Below, in pieces: positions 43,546-54,041 of a stretch of DNA of 64,000 bases. The notes below the pieces were generated by a model. That model was not told the origin of the DNA. It worked only from the letters and a program-made list of their open reading frames with translations, and did no database searches. The translations under genes were made by a program, and so were the position numbers. The stretch is from Polycladomyces zharkentensis (GTDB lineage Bacteria; Bacillota; Bacilli; Thermoactinomycetales; JIR-001), in assembly GCF_016938855.1 (NCBI RefSeq), contig NZ_JAFHAP010000009.1, forward strand, positions 120,590-184,589, given 5' to 3'. Each line of letters opens with the position of its first letter. The first letter of the stretch is position 1.

Positions 43546-44547
43546 ATGAAGAGCAAGCTGAAAGAAGTGCGAACCCAAGAAGCGGTCGGTTTGGTGTTGG
43601 CACATGATCTGACGGCGGTCGTTCCGGGTGAGTTCAAGGGGCCGCTGTTTCGCAAGGGTCATACCATTCGTGAAGAGGATATCGAAAAATTGCTGAACAT
43701 CGGCAAAGAGCATGTATACGTTTTGGAGCTGGCCGAAGGGGAATTGCACGAAGATGATGCGGCGCATCGGATCGCCCGCGCTGCGATGCGCTCGGACGAG
43801 GTGTTGGAGCTGACCCCTCCGAAAGAGGGGAAAGTGGACATCGTGTCGCGGATTGACGGTTTGCTCCGGGTGGATGTCCCGACGTTGACGGCGATCAACC
43901 GTGTGGAACACGTGGTTCTGTCCACGTTGAAAACGCACACGCCGGTCCGGGCGGGTCAACGGGTGGCAGCCGCCCGCGTGATCCCGTTGGTGGTACCGGA
44001 AAGCCGCATCAAGCAAGTGGAGACGATTGCCGGTCGGCAGGAACATCCCGTGCTGGAGGTGTTGCCCTTCCGTCCGCACCGGGTCGGTGTTGTGACGACC
44101 GGAAGCGAGGTGTACCACGGTCGGATTCAGGATCGCTTCGGTCCGGTCGTACGGGACAAAGTGGAACGGTACGGTTCCAAAGTGATCGGGCAAACGTTTG
44201 CCGATGACGACAAGGAGATGATCGCCCAACAAATCCGGGCGTTTGCCGATCAGGGCGCAGACTTGATTCTCGTCACCGGCGGTATGTCGGTCGACCCGGA
44301 TGATCGCACACCGGGTGCCATCGCCGAACTGGGAGCCGACATTGTCAGTTACGGCAGCCCGATGTTGCCCGGCTCGATGTTGTTGATCGCCTACTATCGT
44401 GGGATTCCGTTGATGGGGCTTCCCGGATGTGTGTTGCACGATCCGTTTACTTCGTTTGACGTCTTTTTGCCTCGTATCCTGGCAGGTGAGAAAATCACGC
44501 GGGAGGATATTATCACATTGGGGCACGGTGGCCTGCATGCGTGTTGA
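43546..44547 (+). CDS. Molybdopterin-binding domain protein (MoeA/CinA-like)
   Basis: Protein of 333 residues with a MoaB/MogA-like molybdopterin-binding domain in the C-terminal half: VGVVTTGSEVYHGRIQD and LILVTGGMSVDPDD are the two conserved loops. The N-terminal half lacks the full MoeA domain set, so it is a shorter MoeA relative rather than a standard MoeA. RBS GGAGGGGGAGG is strong. No other molybdenum genes are adjacent. Possible roles are molybdenum cofactor handling or a CinA-like nucleotide function. Confidence 0.8.
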   Translation: MKSKLKEVRTQEAVGLVLAHDLTAVVPGEFKGPLFRKGHTIREEDIEKLLNIGKEHVYVLELAEGELHEDDAAHRIARAAMRSDEVLELTPPKEGKVDIVSRIDGLLRVDVPTLTAINRVEHVVLSTLKTHTPVRAGQRVAAARVIPLVVPESRIKQVETIAGRQEHPVLEVLPFRPHRVGVVTTGSEVYHGRIQDRFGPVVRDKVERYGSKVIGQTFADDDKEMIAQQIRAFADQGADLILVTGGMSVDPDDRTPGAIAELGADIVSYGSPMLPGSMLLIAYYRGIPLMGLPGCVLHDPFTSFDVFLPRILAGEKITREDIITLGHGGLHAC

Positions 44548-44549
44548 TC

Positions 44550-44578
44550 TTGCAGGCGGAATGGCTCCGTTGTATGAT
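44550..44578 (+). promoter_or_regulatory. Sigma-A promoter of rex
   Basis: TTGCAG (44550-44555), 17 bases, TATGAT (44573-44578). Fifteen bases downstream TTGTGAA at 44594 looks like a half of the Rex operator TTGTGAA-N4-TTCACAA, but the right half is poor. Confidence 0.5.
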
Positions 44579-44665
44579 GTTGATAGCAACACTTTGTGAA
44601 AATTGCACGATCCGGTTAATGGAGAATACACGGTCTCAACGGACCGTTCGGGTATGGAGGCGAAA

Positions 44666-45334
44666 ATGGCTGATCAGAAGATTCCCCAAGTAACCGCGAA
44701 ACGGTTACCCCTGTATTACCGATATTTGGAGAAGTTGCATGCCATCGGGAAGCAACGTGTGTCTTCTGCCCAGCTGAGCGAAGCCTTGCAGATCGACCCG
44801 GCAACCATTCGACGTGATTTTTCTTATTTGGGAGAGTTGGGAAAGAAGGGATACGGGTACAACGTCAATTATCTGCTTCAGTTTTTGCGGGATTTCCTCA
44901 AGCAGGACGAAGTGACCAACGTGGTCTTGGTCGGTGTCGGTCATCTGGGCACGGCGTTGTTGCGGTACAATTTCTACCGCAGTCACAATACCAAGATCGT
45001 GGCGGGATTCGATATCGATTCCAACAAAGTGGGTAAGGAGATTGACGGCATCCCGATTTTTTCGATCAATCGTTTTTCGGAAGTGAAGGAACTGCACAAC
45101 GTCGAGGTGGCGATCCTGACGGTACCGGCCAATGCCGCCCAGCAAGTCACGGACCGCATCGTGGCCGCGGGCATTCGGGGGATCTTGAACTTTACGCCTG
45201 CCCGGCTGACGGCACCACCCAATGTACGGATCCACCACATCGATTTGACGACGGAATTGCAGACGCTGATCTATTTCCTGAAAAAGTTTCCGCCCGAAGA
45301 AGATCGCGAACCCTCATCCGCAGACCACCTGTGA
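44666..45334 (+). CDS. rex: Redox-sensing transcriptional repressor Rex
   Basis: NADH/NAD+-responsive repressor of 222 residues. The N-terminal winged helix has [12 protein letters not shown] and [20 protein letters not shown] (quoted as two runs). The Rossmann fold starts at [14 protein letters not shown], and the C-terminal swap helix ends the protein. ATG 44666 has GGAGGCG in front. Upstream in-frame codons are leader. tatC follows within 60 bases, an order seen in other Bacillales. Confidence 0.95.
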   Translation: MADQKIPQVTAKRLPLYYRYLEKLHAIGKQRVSSAQLSEALQIDPATIRRDFSYLGELGKKGYGYNVNYLLQFLRDFLKQDEVTNVVLVGVGHLGTALLRYNFYRSHNTKIVAGFDIDSNKVGKEIDGIPIFSINRFSEVKELHNVEVAILTVPANAAQQVTDRIVAAGIRGILNFTPARLTAPPNVRIHHIDLTTELQTLIYFLKKFPPEEDREPSSADHL

Positions 45335-45391
45335 TGGGGGATCACATCGTGGACAAACGGTTGAATACGACAAGGGAAGGTTTGACCAACG

Positions 45392-46156
45392 ATGGATGAT
45401 CAGACTCAGCCGTTGACGGAGCACCTGGCCGAATTGCGCAAACGGATCATATGGGTGTTGGTGTTCTTTTTTATCTTTTTGGTTGTGGGGTTTCTATACG
45501 CGGGGCCGATTATCGATTGGGTGAAAAAGGACGTTCCGGCCAACATTTCGTTTCATATCTTTTCACCTGGTGAGGCGTTTCGCATCTACATGGGATCGGC
45601 GTTTCTCATCGCGGTGATCTTTACGTTGCCCGTTGCACTATATCACATTTGGAGATTTGTCGAACCCGGTTTGCGTCCGCGCGAACGCCAAGTGACGCTC
45701 AGCTACATTCCACTCGCGATCCTTTTGTTTTTTGGCGGTTTGCTTTTCGCCTACAAGGTGATTTTTCCTTATGTGATCGGGTTCTCGGCCAATTTGACGC
45801 AGGAGTTGGGGGCCCAGGAGACATACGGGTTGTATGATTATTTCCGATTTATGTTCAACATCGTCTTCCCGATCGCGTTTTTGTTTGAGCTGCCGATTTT
45901 GGTCATGTTTTTGACGCGGCTCTCTGTCATCACACCGGCATTATTGAAGAAATTCCGCCGGTTTGCCTATTTGGCGCTGGTGGTGTTCTCAACTTTGATT
46001 TCGCCGCCCGATATCGTCACCAACATTTTGATCGCCTTACCGATGATTGTGCTGTATGAGATCAGCGTGATCATCTGTATGTGGGTGTACCGGCGGATGC
46101 AGCGGGAGGCAGAAGTGGAAAAGGAAAAGAACGGTGACGGTGAGCCGTCGGCATAA
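45392..46156 (+). CDS. tatC: Sec-independent protein translocase TatC
   Basis: Core receptor of the twin-arginine export pathway, 254 residues, six transmembrane helices. LTEHLAELRKRIIW at the N-terminus, FHIFSPGEAF in the first periplasmic loop, FVEPGLRPRERQ and EPxLxxxE-type features, and FELPILVMFLTRL in the fourth helix mark the family. The C-terminus is unusually charged (EAEVEKEKNGDGEP). No tatA lies next to it, unlike the tatA-tatC pairs of Bacillus, so TatA must be elsewhere. Confidence 0.94.
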   Translation: MDDQTQPLTEHLAELRKRIIWVLVFFFIFLVVGFLYAGPIIDWVKKDVPANISFHIFSPGEAFRIYMGSAFLIAVIFTLPVALYHIWRFVEPGLRPRERQVTLSYIPLAILLFFGGLLFAYKVIFPYVIGFSANLTQELGAQETYGLYDYFRFMFNIVFPIAFLFELPILVMFLTRLSVITPALLKKFRRFAYLALVVFSTLISPPDIVTNILIALPMIVLYEISVIICMWVYRRMQREAEVEKEKNGDGEPSA

Positions 46157-46206
46157 CCATCTCTTTGGAAATGATTTCTCCGACCACACTGTTGAGCACG
46201 TCGGAC

Positions 46207-46655
46207 AACGCGAGAATGGTGGGAGGCGGTTTACAGAAATGGCTGTCAGAAAGCCCGCGGCGACCAGAGGAAGTACCCTTGAGGTATTTGAATGGCGGGA
46301 TGTGCTTTGCCCGTTATCCCCTTCACGGGGATAGTCAGGCATGGTGTATTCATCAAGTGTGCTCATCCTGCTGGCAGTCGGATTTTGTACGTCATGGCAG
46401 GAGGTTCCGATGGCGAAGACTCCCACTGGGTAAAACCATGATCGTGAGTCAAGCGGAACCAGCGTACCGGTAATACCACGGGCACTTCCGTTGGTCGCAG
46501 GTACGCCGACCATGCGGTACATGCACCGTTGCTGCAGAACGGCATGGGACGGGGTGATGACCTCCCCTGAACCCGGGTGTTGTCCCAAGCGGAAACGGAC
46601 TGCGGATGCCAACAACCCGGGAATCCTACGTCTTCAGACGTGTGGAGTGTCAAAC
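46207..46655 (+). mobile_element. IS200/IS605 (tnpB-type) 3' relic with omega-RNA and right end, second copy
   Basis: Aligns over its whole length with 36365-36812, beginning GGTTTACAGAAATGGCTGTC and ending with the hairpin CCTACGTCTTCAGACGTGTGG then AGTGTCAA. No intact tnpB is left. It starts 50 bases after the tatC stop. The rest of the 750-base gap up to groES contains a terminator and the CIRCE promoter. Confidence 0.6.
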
Positions 46656-46695
46656 ACGTTTCATGTCTGAAAAACCGGAGATCAGATCTGCCCTC

Positions 46696-46738
46696 AGCGG
46701 GTGCGTGGCGGAAATACACGCCGGCGACCCGCTTTTTT
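46696..46738 (+). terminator. Intrinsic terminator before groES
   Basis: AGCGGGT and ACCCGCT pair with an inner GCGTG/CACGC stem, followed by six T. It insulates groESL from rex-tatC and IS-relic transcription. Confidence 0.75.
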
Positions 46739-46837
46739 GTGCCCGGATTCGGGATGTTTACAACGGCTCCGCTTCCGTTTCAAAATCAATTTTTTTACAA
46801 TTGAGGTCTTGCAAAATGAGGATCATATGCATATCAT

Positions 46838-46875
46838 TATAATTGGTGTTAGCACTCAGATTGGATGAGTGCTAA
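46838..46875 (+). promoter_or_regulatory. groESL promoter (-10) and CIRCE operator
   Basis: TATAAT at 46838-46843 is followed at 46849-46875 by TTAGCACTC-N9-GAGTGCTAA, a perfect CIRCE inverted repeat, the binding site of HrcA. The operator overlaps the expected transcription start. No good -35 was found at 17 bases. Confidence 0.93.
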
Positions 46876-46916
46876 CAAACCCCGACAAAATGCGCTCGTG
46901 AAGGAGGGTGTTTCCC

Positions 46917-47201
46917 ATGATCAAACCCTTGGGCGATCGCGTGGTGATCGAAGCGATCGAAAAAGAAGAAAAAACGGCCAGCGGCATCGTGTTGCCGGAA
47001 ACGGCGAAAGAGAAGCCGCAAGAAGGTAAGGTTATCGCTGTGGGTACCGGTCGTTATGAAAACGGCGAAAAAATCGCGCTGGAAGTAAAAGTAGGCGACC
47101 GCGTCATTTTCTCCAAATACGCGGGTACCGAAGTGAAAGTGGGAGATAAAGAATATCTCATCCTGCGCGAAAACGATATCTTGGCGATTGTGGAAGAGTA
47201 A
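46917..47201 (+). CDS. groS: Co-chaperonin GroES
   Basis: Ten-kilodalton lid of the GroEL chamber, 94 residues. [20 protein letters not shown] at the N-terminus, the mobile loop [13 protein letters not shown], and [16 protein letters not shown] are canonical. The start ATG 46917 follows AAGGAGGG. groL begins 63 bases later. Heat-shock control through CIRCE/HrcA. Confidence 0.97.
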   Translation: MIKPLGDRVVIEAIEKEEKTASGIVLPETAKEKPQEGKVIAVGTGRYENGEKIALEVKVGDRVIFSKYAGTEVKVGDKEYLILRENDILAIVEE

Positions 47202-47231
47202 ACCGGCTTGACAACATCCTTCTGAAAATAA

Positions 47232-48890
<1,659 letters not shown>

Positions 48891-48906
48891 TCGTCTCCCG
48901 CAGATC

Positions 48907-48944
48907 AAAAGCCGTCGACCGTTTGAGGTCGGCGGCTTTTGTTT
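48907..48944 (+). terminator. Terminator of groESL
   Basis: AAAAGCCGTCGACC pairs with GGTCGGCGGCTTTT (one mismatch) around a 6-base loop and continues into GTTTTG. Confidence 0.8.
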
Positions 48945-49084
48945 TGTCTTGAGCATCGGTCGGACTCCCGGGAAAGTGTGTGTCGCCTTATGTTTACCCG
49001 ACACCCCCTGTTCGCAGGGGGGTGACAATGTCCGCAGGCTTCGATTTCCCGTCTCCGCTCCATTGTAACCGCTATAACCGCTAG

Positions 49085-49240
49085 AGTCGCCAGACGGGAA
49101 CTTCGGACCCACTACCCTAAAATAGGGTGGCCGTTTTCCAATGAGCCACCTTTGAGCGCAGCAAAACAGAAGCGAGAAGGAAAACGGTTCACCCGGAAGC
49201 GCGAGTGATTTTACCGCTTTGTCAGCAGTCTCATGTTCAG
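49085..49240 (+). repeat. Interspersed repeat R1, copy 3
   Basis: ACGGGAACTTCGGACCC, ACCTTTGAGCGCAGC, GAAGGAAAACGGTTCACC and CTTTGTCAGCAGTC appear in the same order as in copies at 6632-6770 and 2480-2595. It lies in the 480-base gap between groL and the subtilase gene, which holds no plausible reading frame. Confidence 0.6.
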
Positions 49241-49373
49241 TTGAAGTTTTCCGAAGAGTTATAACCATTGTCCGAGGGAAATAGGGATTCCGCCGGATGG
49301 GCGGTCGTCGACACCGGAGATATAATGGGAACAAACTCCCAATCAATACAAAATCTTCGAAGGTGGTGGGGCG

Positions 49374-50714
49374 ATGCGACGCCGGATGGTGGTTGTGACA
49401 TTGGTTTGGCTGCTGTTGACGACTTGGATGATACCGGCCGGAGGGACTCAGGCGGCTTCTTTACCAAAAGTGGACCCAATATTGCAAAACGTGGATCAAT
49501 TGGGCAAGTTGACGGACTTGTCCCGAGTTCGTGCTGTCGTCACATATTATGATCAACCAACGGCTGCCGATGTGTCGCTGCTTCAGGCGCTGGGGCTGAA
49601 AACGCGGACATTCCGGCATTTGCCGATGGTGGCGGTGGAAGGCCCTTACGTACAACTGCAACAGTTGTTCCAACGTGGGGAGATTCGTTCCATCTACTAC
49701 GACAAACCCCTGCGGTACCTGTTGAAGGACAGCGTTCCGTACATCGGGGCGGATCGTGTATGGAACAAGCTGGGCTACACCGGGAAAGGTGTTGGTGTGG
49801 CGGTAATCGACTCGGGTATTGATGCGACACATCCCGATCTGAAATTTGGAGAGACAACCGTTCAAAATGTAAAGATATTGTTGGGGAATTCGCTGTTCGG
49901 CGGGGAGACGGTTTATCTCGAAAATGTGGAAAACACAGATACCACCAGCGGTCACGGGACGCATGTTTCCGGGATTATCGCGGGTAACGGTACAGCCGGT
50001 GACGGTACGTACAAAGGGGTGGCACCCGGAGCCAAACTGGTCGGGATCGGAACGGGAGAAGCCATCACCGTCATATGGGCTCTGGAAGCGTTTGACTACG
50101 TATTGGAGAAAAGGAATGCATACCACATCCGGGTGATCAGCAACAGTTGGGGAACGACCGGGGACTACGACCCGAACGACCCCATCAACGTGGCCAGCAA
50201 AAAAGCGCACGATGCCGGTATGGTGGTCGTATTTGCGGCGGGGAACGAGGGGCCGGACAATCACACGCTGAACCCCTATTCGGTGGCACCATGGGTGATC
50301 GGGGTGGCAGCGGGGACAAAAGACGGCAAGCTGGCCGATTTCTCCTCACGCGGCGTGCCGGGAGATCCGTTGCTCCATCCGACCATCACTGCTCCGGGTG
50401 TGGACATTGTATCCACCAAATCCACCACCGGATTGGTGTTGAATCTGTTGGGTACGCGGAAAGACGTGCAGTACATCCCTCCTCAGTATTTGCCGTATTA
50501 CACCACGGCGAGCGGCACCAGTATGGCCACGCCGCATATCTCCGGCGTCGTGGCGTTGATGCTGGAAGCCAATCCGCAATTGACGCCGGATCAGGTGAAA
50601 AACCTGTTGGTGCAGACGGCCCGACCGATGAGCGGTTATCAGGAGTATCAGGTGGGCGCAGGGTATGTGGATGCATATCAAGCAGTTGTCGCAGCGAAAA
50701 ACGTACGACGCTGA
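49374..50714 (+). CDS. Secreted subtilisin-like serine protease (S8)
   Basis: Extracellular endoprotease precursor of 446 residues. Signal peptide: basic MRRR, hydrophobic core, likely cleavage after TQAA around residue 28. Residues to about 125 form a pro-domain (inhibitor I9-like). Catalytic triad: Asp in AVIDSGIDATHPD, His in SGHGTHVSGII, Ser in SGTSMATPHISG. The oxyanion Asn is in AAGNEGPDN. GGTGGGGCG lies before the ATG. No neighbouring gene seems related, and a terminator follows. Confidence 0.93.
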   Translation: MRRRMVVVTLVWLLLTTWMIPAGGTQAASLPKVDPILQNVDQLGKLTDLSRVRAVVTYYDQPTAADVSLLQALGLKTRTFRHLPMVAVEGPYVQLQQLFQRGEIRSIYYDKPLRYLLKDSVPYIGADRVWNKLGYTGKGVGVAVIDSGIDATHPDLKFGETTVQNVKILLGNSLFGGETVYLENVENTDTTSGHGTHVSGIIAGNGTAGDGTYKGVAPGAKLVGIGTGEAITVIWALEAFDYVLEKRNAYHIRVISNSWGTTGDYDPNDPINVASKKAHDAGMVVVFAAGNEGPDNHTLNPYSVAPWVIGVAAGTKDGKLADFSSRGVPGDPLLHPTITAPGVDIVSTKSTTGLVLNLLGTRKDVQYIPPQYLPYYTTASGTSMATPHISGVVALMLEANPQLTPDQVKNLLVQTARPMSGYQEYQVGAGYVDAYQAVVAAKNVRR

Positions 50715-50725
50715 TCGCTGAAGCC

Positions 50726-50763
50726 AAAAAACCCAGGTTGCCCGGCAGGGCGCCTGGGTTTTT
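50726..50763 (+). terminator. Terminator of the subtilase gene
   Basis: AAAAACCCAGG pairs with CCTGGGTTTTT around a loop that can itself form GCCC/GGGC. It can work in both directions and also serve the converging L,D-transpeptidase gene. Confidence 0.8.
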
Positions 50764-50819
50764 CCGTTAAGGGAAAGAGGTGGGAAAACTCGGGGTGTTG
50801 ACTGTGAGAGGACGGAGCG

Positions 50820-51173
50820 TCAGGGGCTGATCGTCACCGATGTACCGATGCCGACTCTTCGTCCAAGATCTTCCACGTCTTTGTTGAACATGCGGATACA
50901 ACCCCTGGATACCATCTTACCGATGGAGGACGGGCGATTGGTTCCGTGAATGCCGTATCCAGGTCGGGACAGGCCCATCCACAGTGTGCCGTAGGGACTG
51001 AGAGGGCCACCCGGGCGACTGTACGGGTAGGGAACCTTGTTGATGATCACGTAACGACCGATAGGGGTTCGCGTGGCGATTTTACCGATTCCGATCGGAT
51101 AGCTCCTGATCAGCACATTTCCCTCATACAGAAACAGACGTCTTCTTGACAGGGAGATGTCAATTCTGGGCAT
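50820..51173 (-). CDS. L,D-transpeptidase (YkuD domain)
   Basis: Peptidoglycan cross-linking enzyme consisting of the catalytic domain only (117 residues). SRRRLFLYEGNVLIRSYPIG starts the fold. The active site is HGTNRPSSIGKMVSRGCIRM (quoted as a single 20-residue run), with the His and Cys of the HxnxxxxxxxxSxGCxR motif. No signal peptide or LysM is visible, unlike YkuD of Bacillus. ATG 51173 is chosen by AAAGGAGGG. An upstream in-frame ATG has no ribosome site. Confidence 0.88.
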   Translation of the reverse strand: MPRIDISLSRRRLFLYEGNVLIRSYPIGIGKIATRTPIGRYVIINKVPYPYSRPGGPLSPYGTLWMGLSRPGYGIHGTNRPSSIGKMVSRGCIRMFNKDVEDLGRRVGIGTSVTISP

Positions 51174-51396
51174 ATCCAACACCCTCCTTTCACAACAGTT
51201 TATGGGCGAAAGGGTGTCGTTGTGAGGAGTTGCCACGGATCAATGATTTCCATGCTAAAAACAACATCTCACTGTCAGACAGATAAATGGAACATATTTA
51301 TCCCCAAAACATGTGCTTGGTCAGGTCAATCCATTGAAAATATATATTTTTATATATATTCCTCTTTTCTTTTCTCTCGGAAAAGAGATATTTTGC

Positions 51397-51890
51397 TATA
51401 ATGGGGATGTCTTTTCATCTCCTGAAAGCTCATGGCTTGAACCGTGGGATGAAAGGTGGTGTTGCTCGGTGACATCTGGGAAGGATGCTTAGAGCAACAT
51501 CTTTTTGTTTTTGGTTGTTTCTGTATAAATAAAATACTGATTCAAAAGAAGAAAACGACGGTATCTCTGATTGCAATCACTTTGTTTTCTGCCCGTCTTA
51601 TCGCAGAAAATTGTTGATAAACCAAGTGGAAGAGTGATTCAAACAGTTGGTGAAAGACATTTGTCAGGAAAATAGCTGGAATATCCTTGCCATGGAGGTG
51701 ATGACAGATCACAGACATCTGTTTTTAAACTGCCACCCAGTAATTCGCCATCTGACGTCATACCAAAAATGAAATGGGTGACTTCCAGAAAACGGAGACA
51801 AGAATTCAATCACTTTCTCATTTGCCCAGTTTGCGGACACGCTCATACTTTGTTAATCAGGCTGGTTCGGAATTACTTGTAGAGAGGATG
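51397..51890 (+). mobile_element. Decayed IS200/IS605-family element with tnpA relic
   Basis: The left end has a hairpin GCTCATGGCTTGAACCGTGGG flanked by CTGAAA and ATGAAAG, like IS200/IS605 ends, behind an extended -10 (TGCTATAAT, 51395-51402). From about 51557 the bases encode tnpA pieces: HFVFCPSYRRKLLINQVEE, a TGA, then FKQLVKDICQ, ILAMEVMTDHRHLFLNC (HUH motif present as HRH) up to 51772. After a deletion and shift comes LPSLRTRSYFVNQAGS. The tyrosine helix is missing, so it is inactive. The downstream lipoprotein gene starts right behind it. Confidence 0.65.
51458..51506 (+). terminator. Intrinsic terminator in the IS left end
   Basis: GGTGTTGCTC pairs with GAGCAACATC (51492-51501) and is followed by five T. 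GATGTC at 51406 can pair with GACATC at 51471 in a competing fold. In IS200 a left-end hairpin is known to block incoming transcription. This one probably had that role. Confidence 0.55.
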
Positions 51891-51897
51891 GGCAATT

Positions 51898-53184
51898 TTG
51901 AAGCGATTGTTATTGCTTTGTTTGATAGGAATCTTTCTTTTATCCGGCTGCTCAGTTCCTTTATTTGGTTTTGAACCGCCAACAAAAGGAGAGATTCAAC
52001 AAACGATCCTAAAAAATTTGCCAAAAGGTGCGAAATTGATACATGCGAAACAGGGACTCCTTCAAAAAGAAATCATGATGGTTGATCTGAATCGAGATCA
52101 AAGACTGGAAGGCATCGCCTTTTATCAAAAAAGGGGAAAAACGGAGCAAATTCATGTGCTGATTGTGGAGAAGATCGATGATGATGAGTGGAAGAAAGTG
52201 ACCCTTGCCGAACGCGGAAGCGAGTTGCAACGGGTTGATCTGGTCGATCTGACCGGGGATGGCAGACTGGAGCTGAACTTCAGCATGACAGATCCCGCCA
52301 AAACACAGACGGTGGAGCCGAAGGAAGTGGAGATCCCCTATCAAAAAGAGGTTGTATATGATTTATCAGGAGAAACACCTCACAAACGTTTGGAAAAATG
52401 GGCAAGTGAAGGATTTGCAGCAATGGATTTCGACGGAGATCGCAAAGGGGAACTGGTGTTATGTGATCGCAACTATACAAATGAAGAAATGAAAATTGAA
52501 TTGTATCGGTTTGAAAAAGGCCAGTTTCGACGGGTAGATCAAAAAAGTGAACCCATGGCTCGAACGTCTGTGACTTATTTTGATGCCGGGAACTTGAACA
52601 GGAAAACCAAAGGAATGATGATCAATTTCTATCATTGGTCAGGAGCTGGTTTCAGTATTTATTTGGTGAAAAAAGGAGCATTGAAGGAAGTGTCCACACC
52701 CGGTATGTTTCGGGAATTCAGTACCTTCAGCGGAAAAAGCGAAGATGTCAATCATGACGGTATCCTTGAAATCCCGATCTTGGATGAGAAGACCGGTCTC
52801 GTTGACTGGTACCAACTGAACGAGAACAACCGGCTGCAAAAAGTGCATGAGACATACGAAAACTTTGTTTACGGATTTCGCATCCATATACCTCTCAAAT
52901 GGAAAGGGGAAGTGGTGGCCTCTTCCGATGAGCCCGTCATTGGAAAGGAAGAAAATTACGTGGTCATGACATATAAAGATGAAGATGGACCGGTGGTTGA
53001 TACATTGTTGGAAGTCAGTATGCTGGAAAGTGAGTTTCCTATCGCTGAAAGCCAGTATAAGCAAAATCGAATTCCATACTTTTTTGCAGAGTCACCTTCA
53101 AAGAAGAAGATTTTGGTCGCTGTACCCCGGAAGGGTGGATTCACCACCGAGCAAGTGAAGAAGTGGTTTGAATGGGTGGAGTAG
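51898..53184 (+). CDS. Lipoprotein with Asp-rich calcium-loop-like repeats, unknown role
   Basis: Probable membrane-anchored extracellular protein of 428 residues. TTG start behind GAGAGGATGG, hydrophobic signal, lipobox LLSGC with Cys at about residue 18. Four D-x-D/N-x-D-G type loops are seen: DLNRDQRLEG, DLTGDGRLEL, DFDGDRKGEL and VNHDGILEI. They are spaced like FG-GAP/VCBS beta-propeller blades. The C-terminal 100 residues resemble no family I know. Function unknown. Its ribosome site is derived from the tnpA relic just upstream. Confidence 0.75.
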   Translation: MKRLLLLCLIGIFLLSGCSVPLFGFEPPTKGEIQQTILKNLPKGAKLIHAKQGLLQKEIMMVDLNRDQRLEGIAFYQKRGKTEQIHVLIVEKIDDDEWKKVTLAERGSELQRVDLVDLTGDGRLELNFSMTDPAKTQTVEPKEVEIPYQKEVVYDLSGETPHKRLEKWASEGFAAMDFDGDRKGELVLCDRNYTNEEMKIELYRFEKGQFRRVDQKSEPMARTSVTYFDAGNLNRKTKGMMINFYHWSGAGFSIYLVKKGALKEVSTPGMFREFSTFSGKSEDVNHDGILEIPILDEKTGLVDWYQLNENNRLQKVHETYENFVYGFRIHIPLKWKGEVVASSDEPVIGKEENYVVMTYKDEDGPVVDTLLEVSMLESEFPIAESQYKQNRIPYFFAESPSKKKILVAVPRKGGFTTEQVKKWFEWVE

Positions 53185-53220
53185 GTGATTTTTTCTTTGT
53201 GCAAGTCGTTCATAAAAACA

Positions 53221-53244
53221 GGCAACCCATCTGCTCGGGTTGCC
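53221..53244. terminator. Bidirectional terminator
   Basis: GGCAACCC and GGGTTGCC pair around an 8-base loop, with A-rich sequence to the left and TTTT to the right. It lies between two converging genes. Confidence 0.8.
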
Positions 53245-53246
53245 TT

Positions 53247-53885
53247 TTATCCTTTTGCCGGTATATTGGTCGTTTGGCTTTTGTCTTCGGCCAGCACCCG
53301 CAATGGCAGATGCCAGCCAAAATAAAACGACATGGTGCGCAACACGACGATGGCGACGAACAGGGCATACAGCTCCCAACCTTGGTGCACCACTTTCAAA
53401 CCGATCAACAAGCCGATCACCATCGCCCAGATCGCGTAAATCTCGCCGCGAAACACGAGCGGTTTGCGGCCGGCCAGCACGTCGCGGATGATACCGCCGC
53501 CGATCCCGGTCAACACTGTGGCCGCGATGACCGCGATGAGCGGGTGATGCGCCTGGACGGCGTAAAGAGCGCCTTGGATCGAAAAAGCGGATAAACCGAT
53601 GGCGTCAAAGAAATCAATCCACTTTTTATAGTTGTTGATCCAACGGTCCGGTGACACATAAGCCAACAAAATGGCGATCAGGGCCGTTGTGATCAGAGCT
53701 TCCTGTTTCCACAACATATGGACGGGAAGGCCGATCAGCAGGTTGCGGATAATTCCCCCGCCGAAGGCGGTGACGAATCCGAGGACGAGTGCGCCCAAGA
53801 TATCGTATTTTTCTTCCATCGCCACAATGGCGCCACTGATCGCGAATGCTGCGATGCCCATGATATTGAACACGTCCCACGTCAT
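53247..53885 (-). CDS. TRIC-type channel / UPF0126 membrane protein
   Basis: Predicted trimeric intracellular cation channel family protein (YvgT/YicG type), 212 residues, seven transmembrane helices. The repeated glycine motif of the two internal halves is visible as TAFGGGIIRNLLIG and TGIGGGIIRDVLAGRKP. FAISGAIVAMEEKYDILG is the usual N-terminal stretch. ATG 53885 has GGGGGTG in front. The 93 extra codons upstream in the frame are not conserved in character. Confidence 0.88.
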   Translation of the reverse strand: MTWDVFNIMGIAAFAISGAIVAMEEKYDILGALVLGFVTAFGGGIIRNLLIGLPVHMLWKQEALITTALIAILLAYVSPDRWINNYKKWIDFFDAIGLSAFSIQGALYAVQAHHPLIAVIAATVLTGIGGGIIRDVLAGRKPLVFRGEIYAIWAMVIGLLIGLKVVHQGWELYALFVAIVVLRTMSFYFGWHLPLRVLAEDKSQTTNIPAKG

Positions 53886-54041
53886 CTTCATCACCCCCAT
53901 CCGAATCCAATCAGCATACCAATCTCCCATTATATTGACCGTTATGAAAGAATCAACAGGATATTTTCGGGCAATGAAAATGAACGGAGATGAATACGTT
54001 AATAGCGAACCACAGTCCATTATTTGGTTTGGAGGAGGGAT

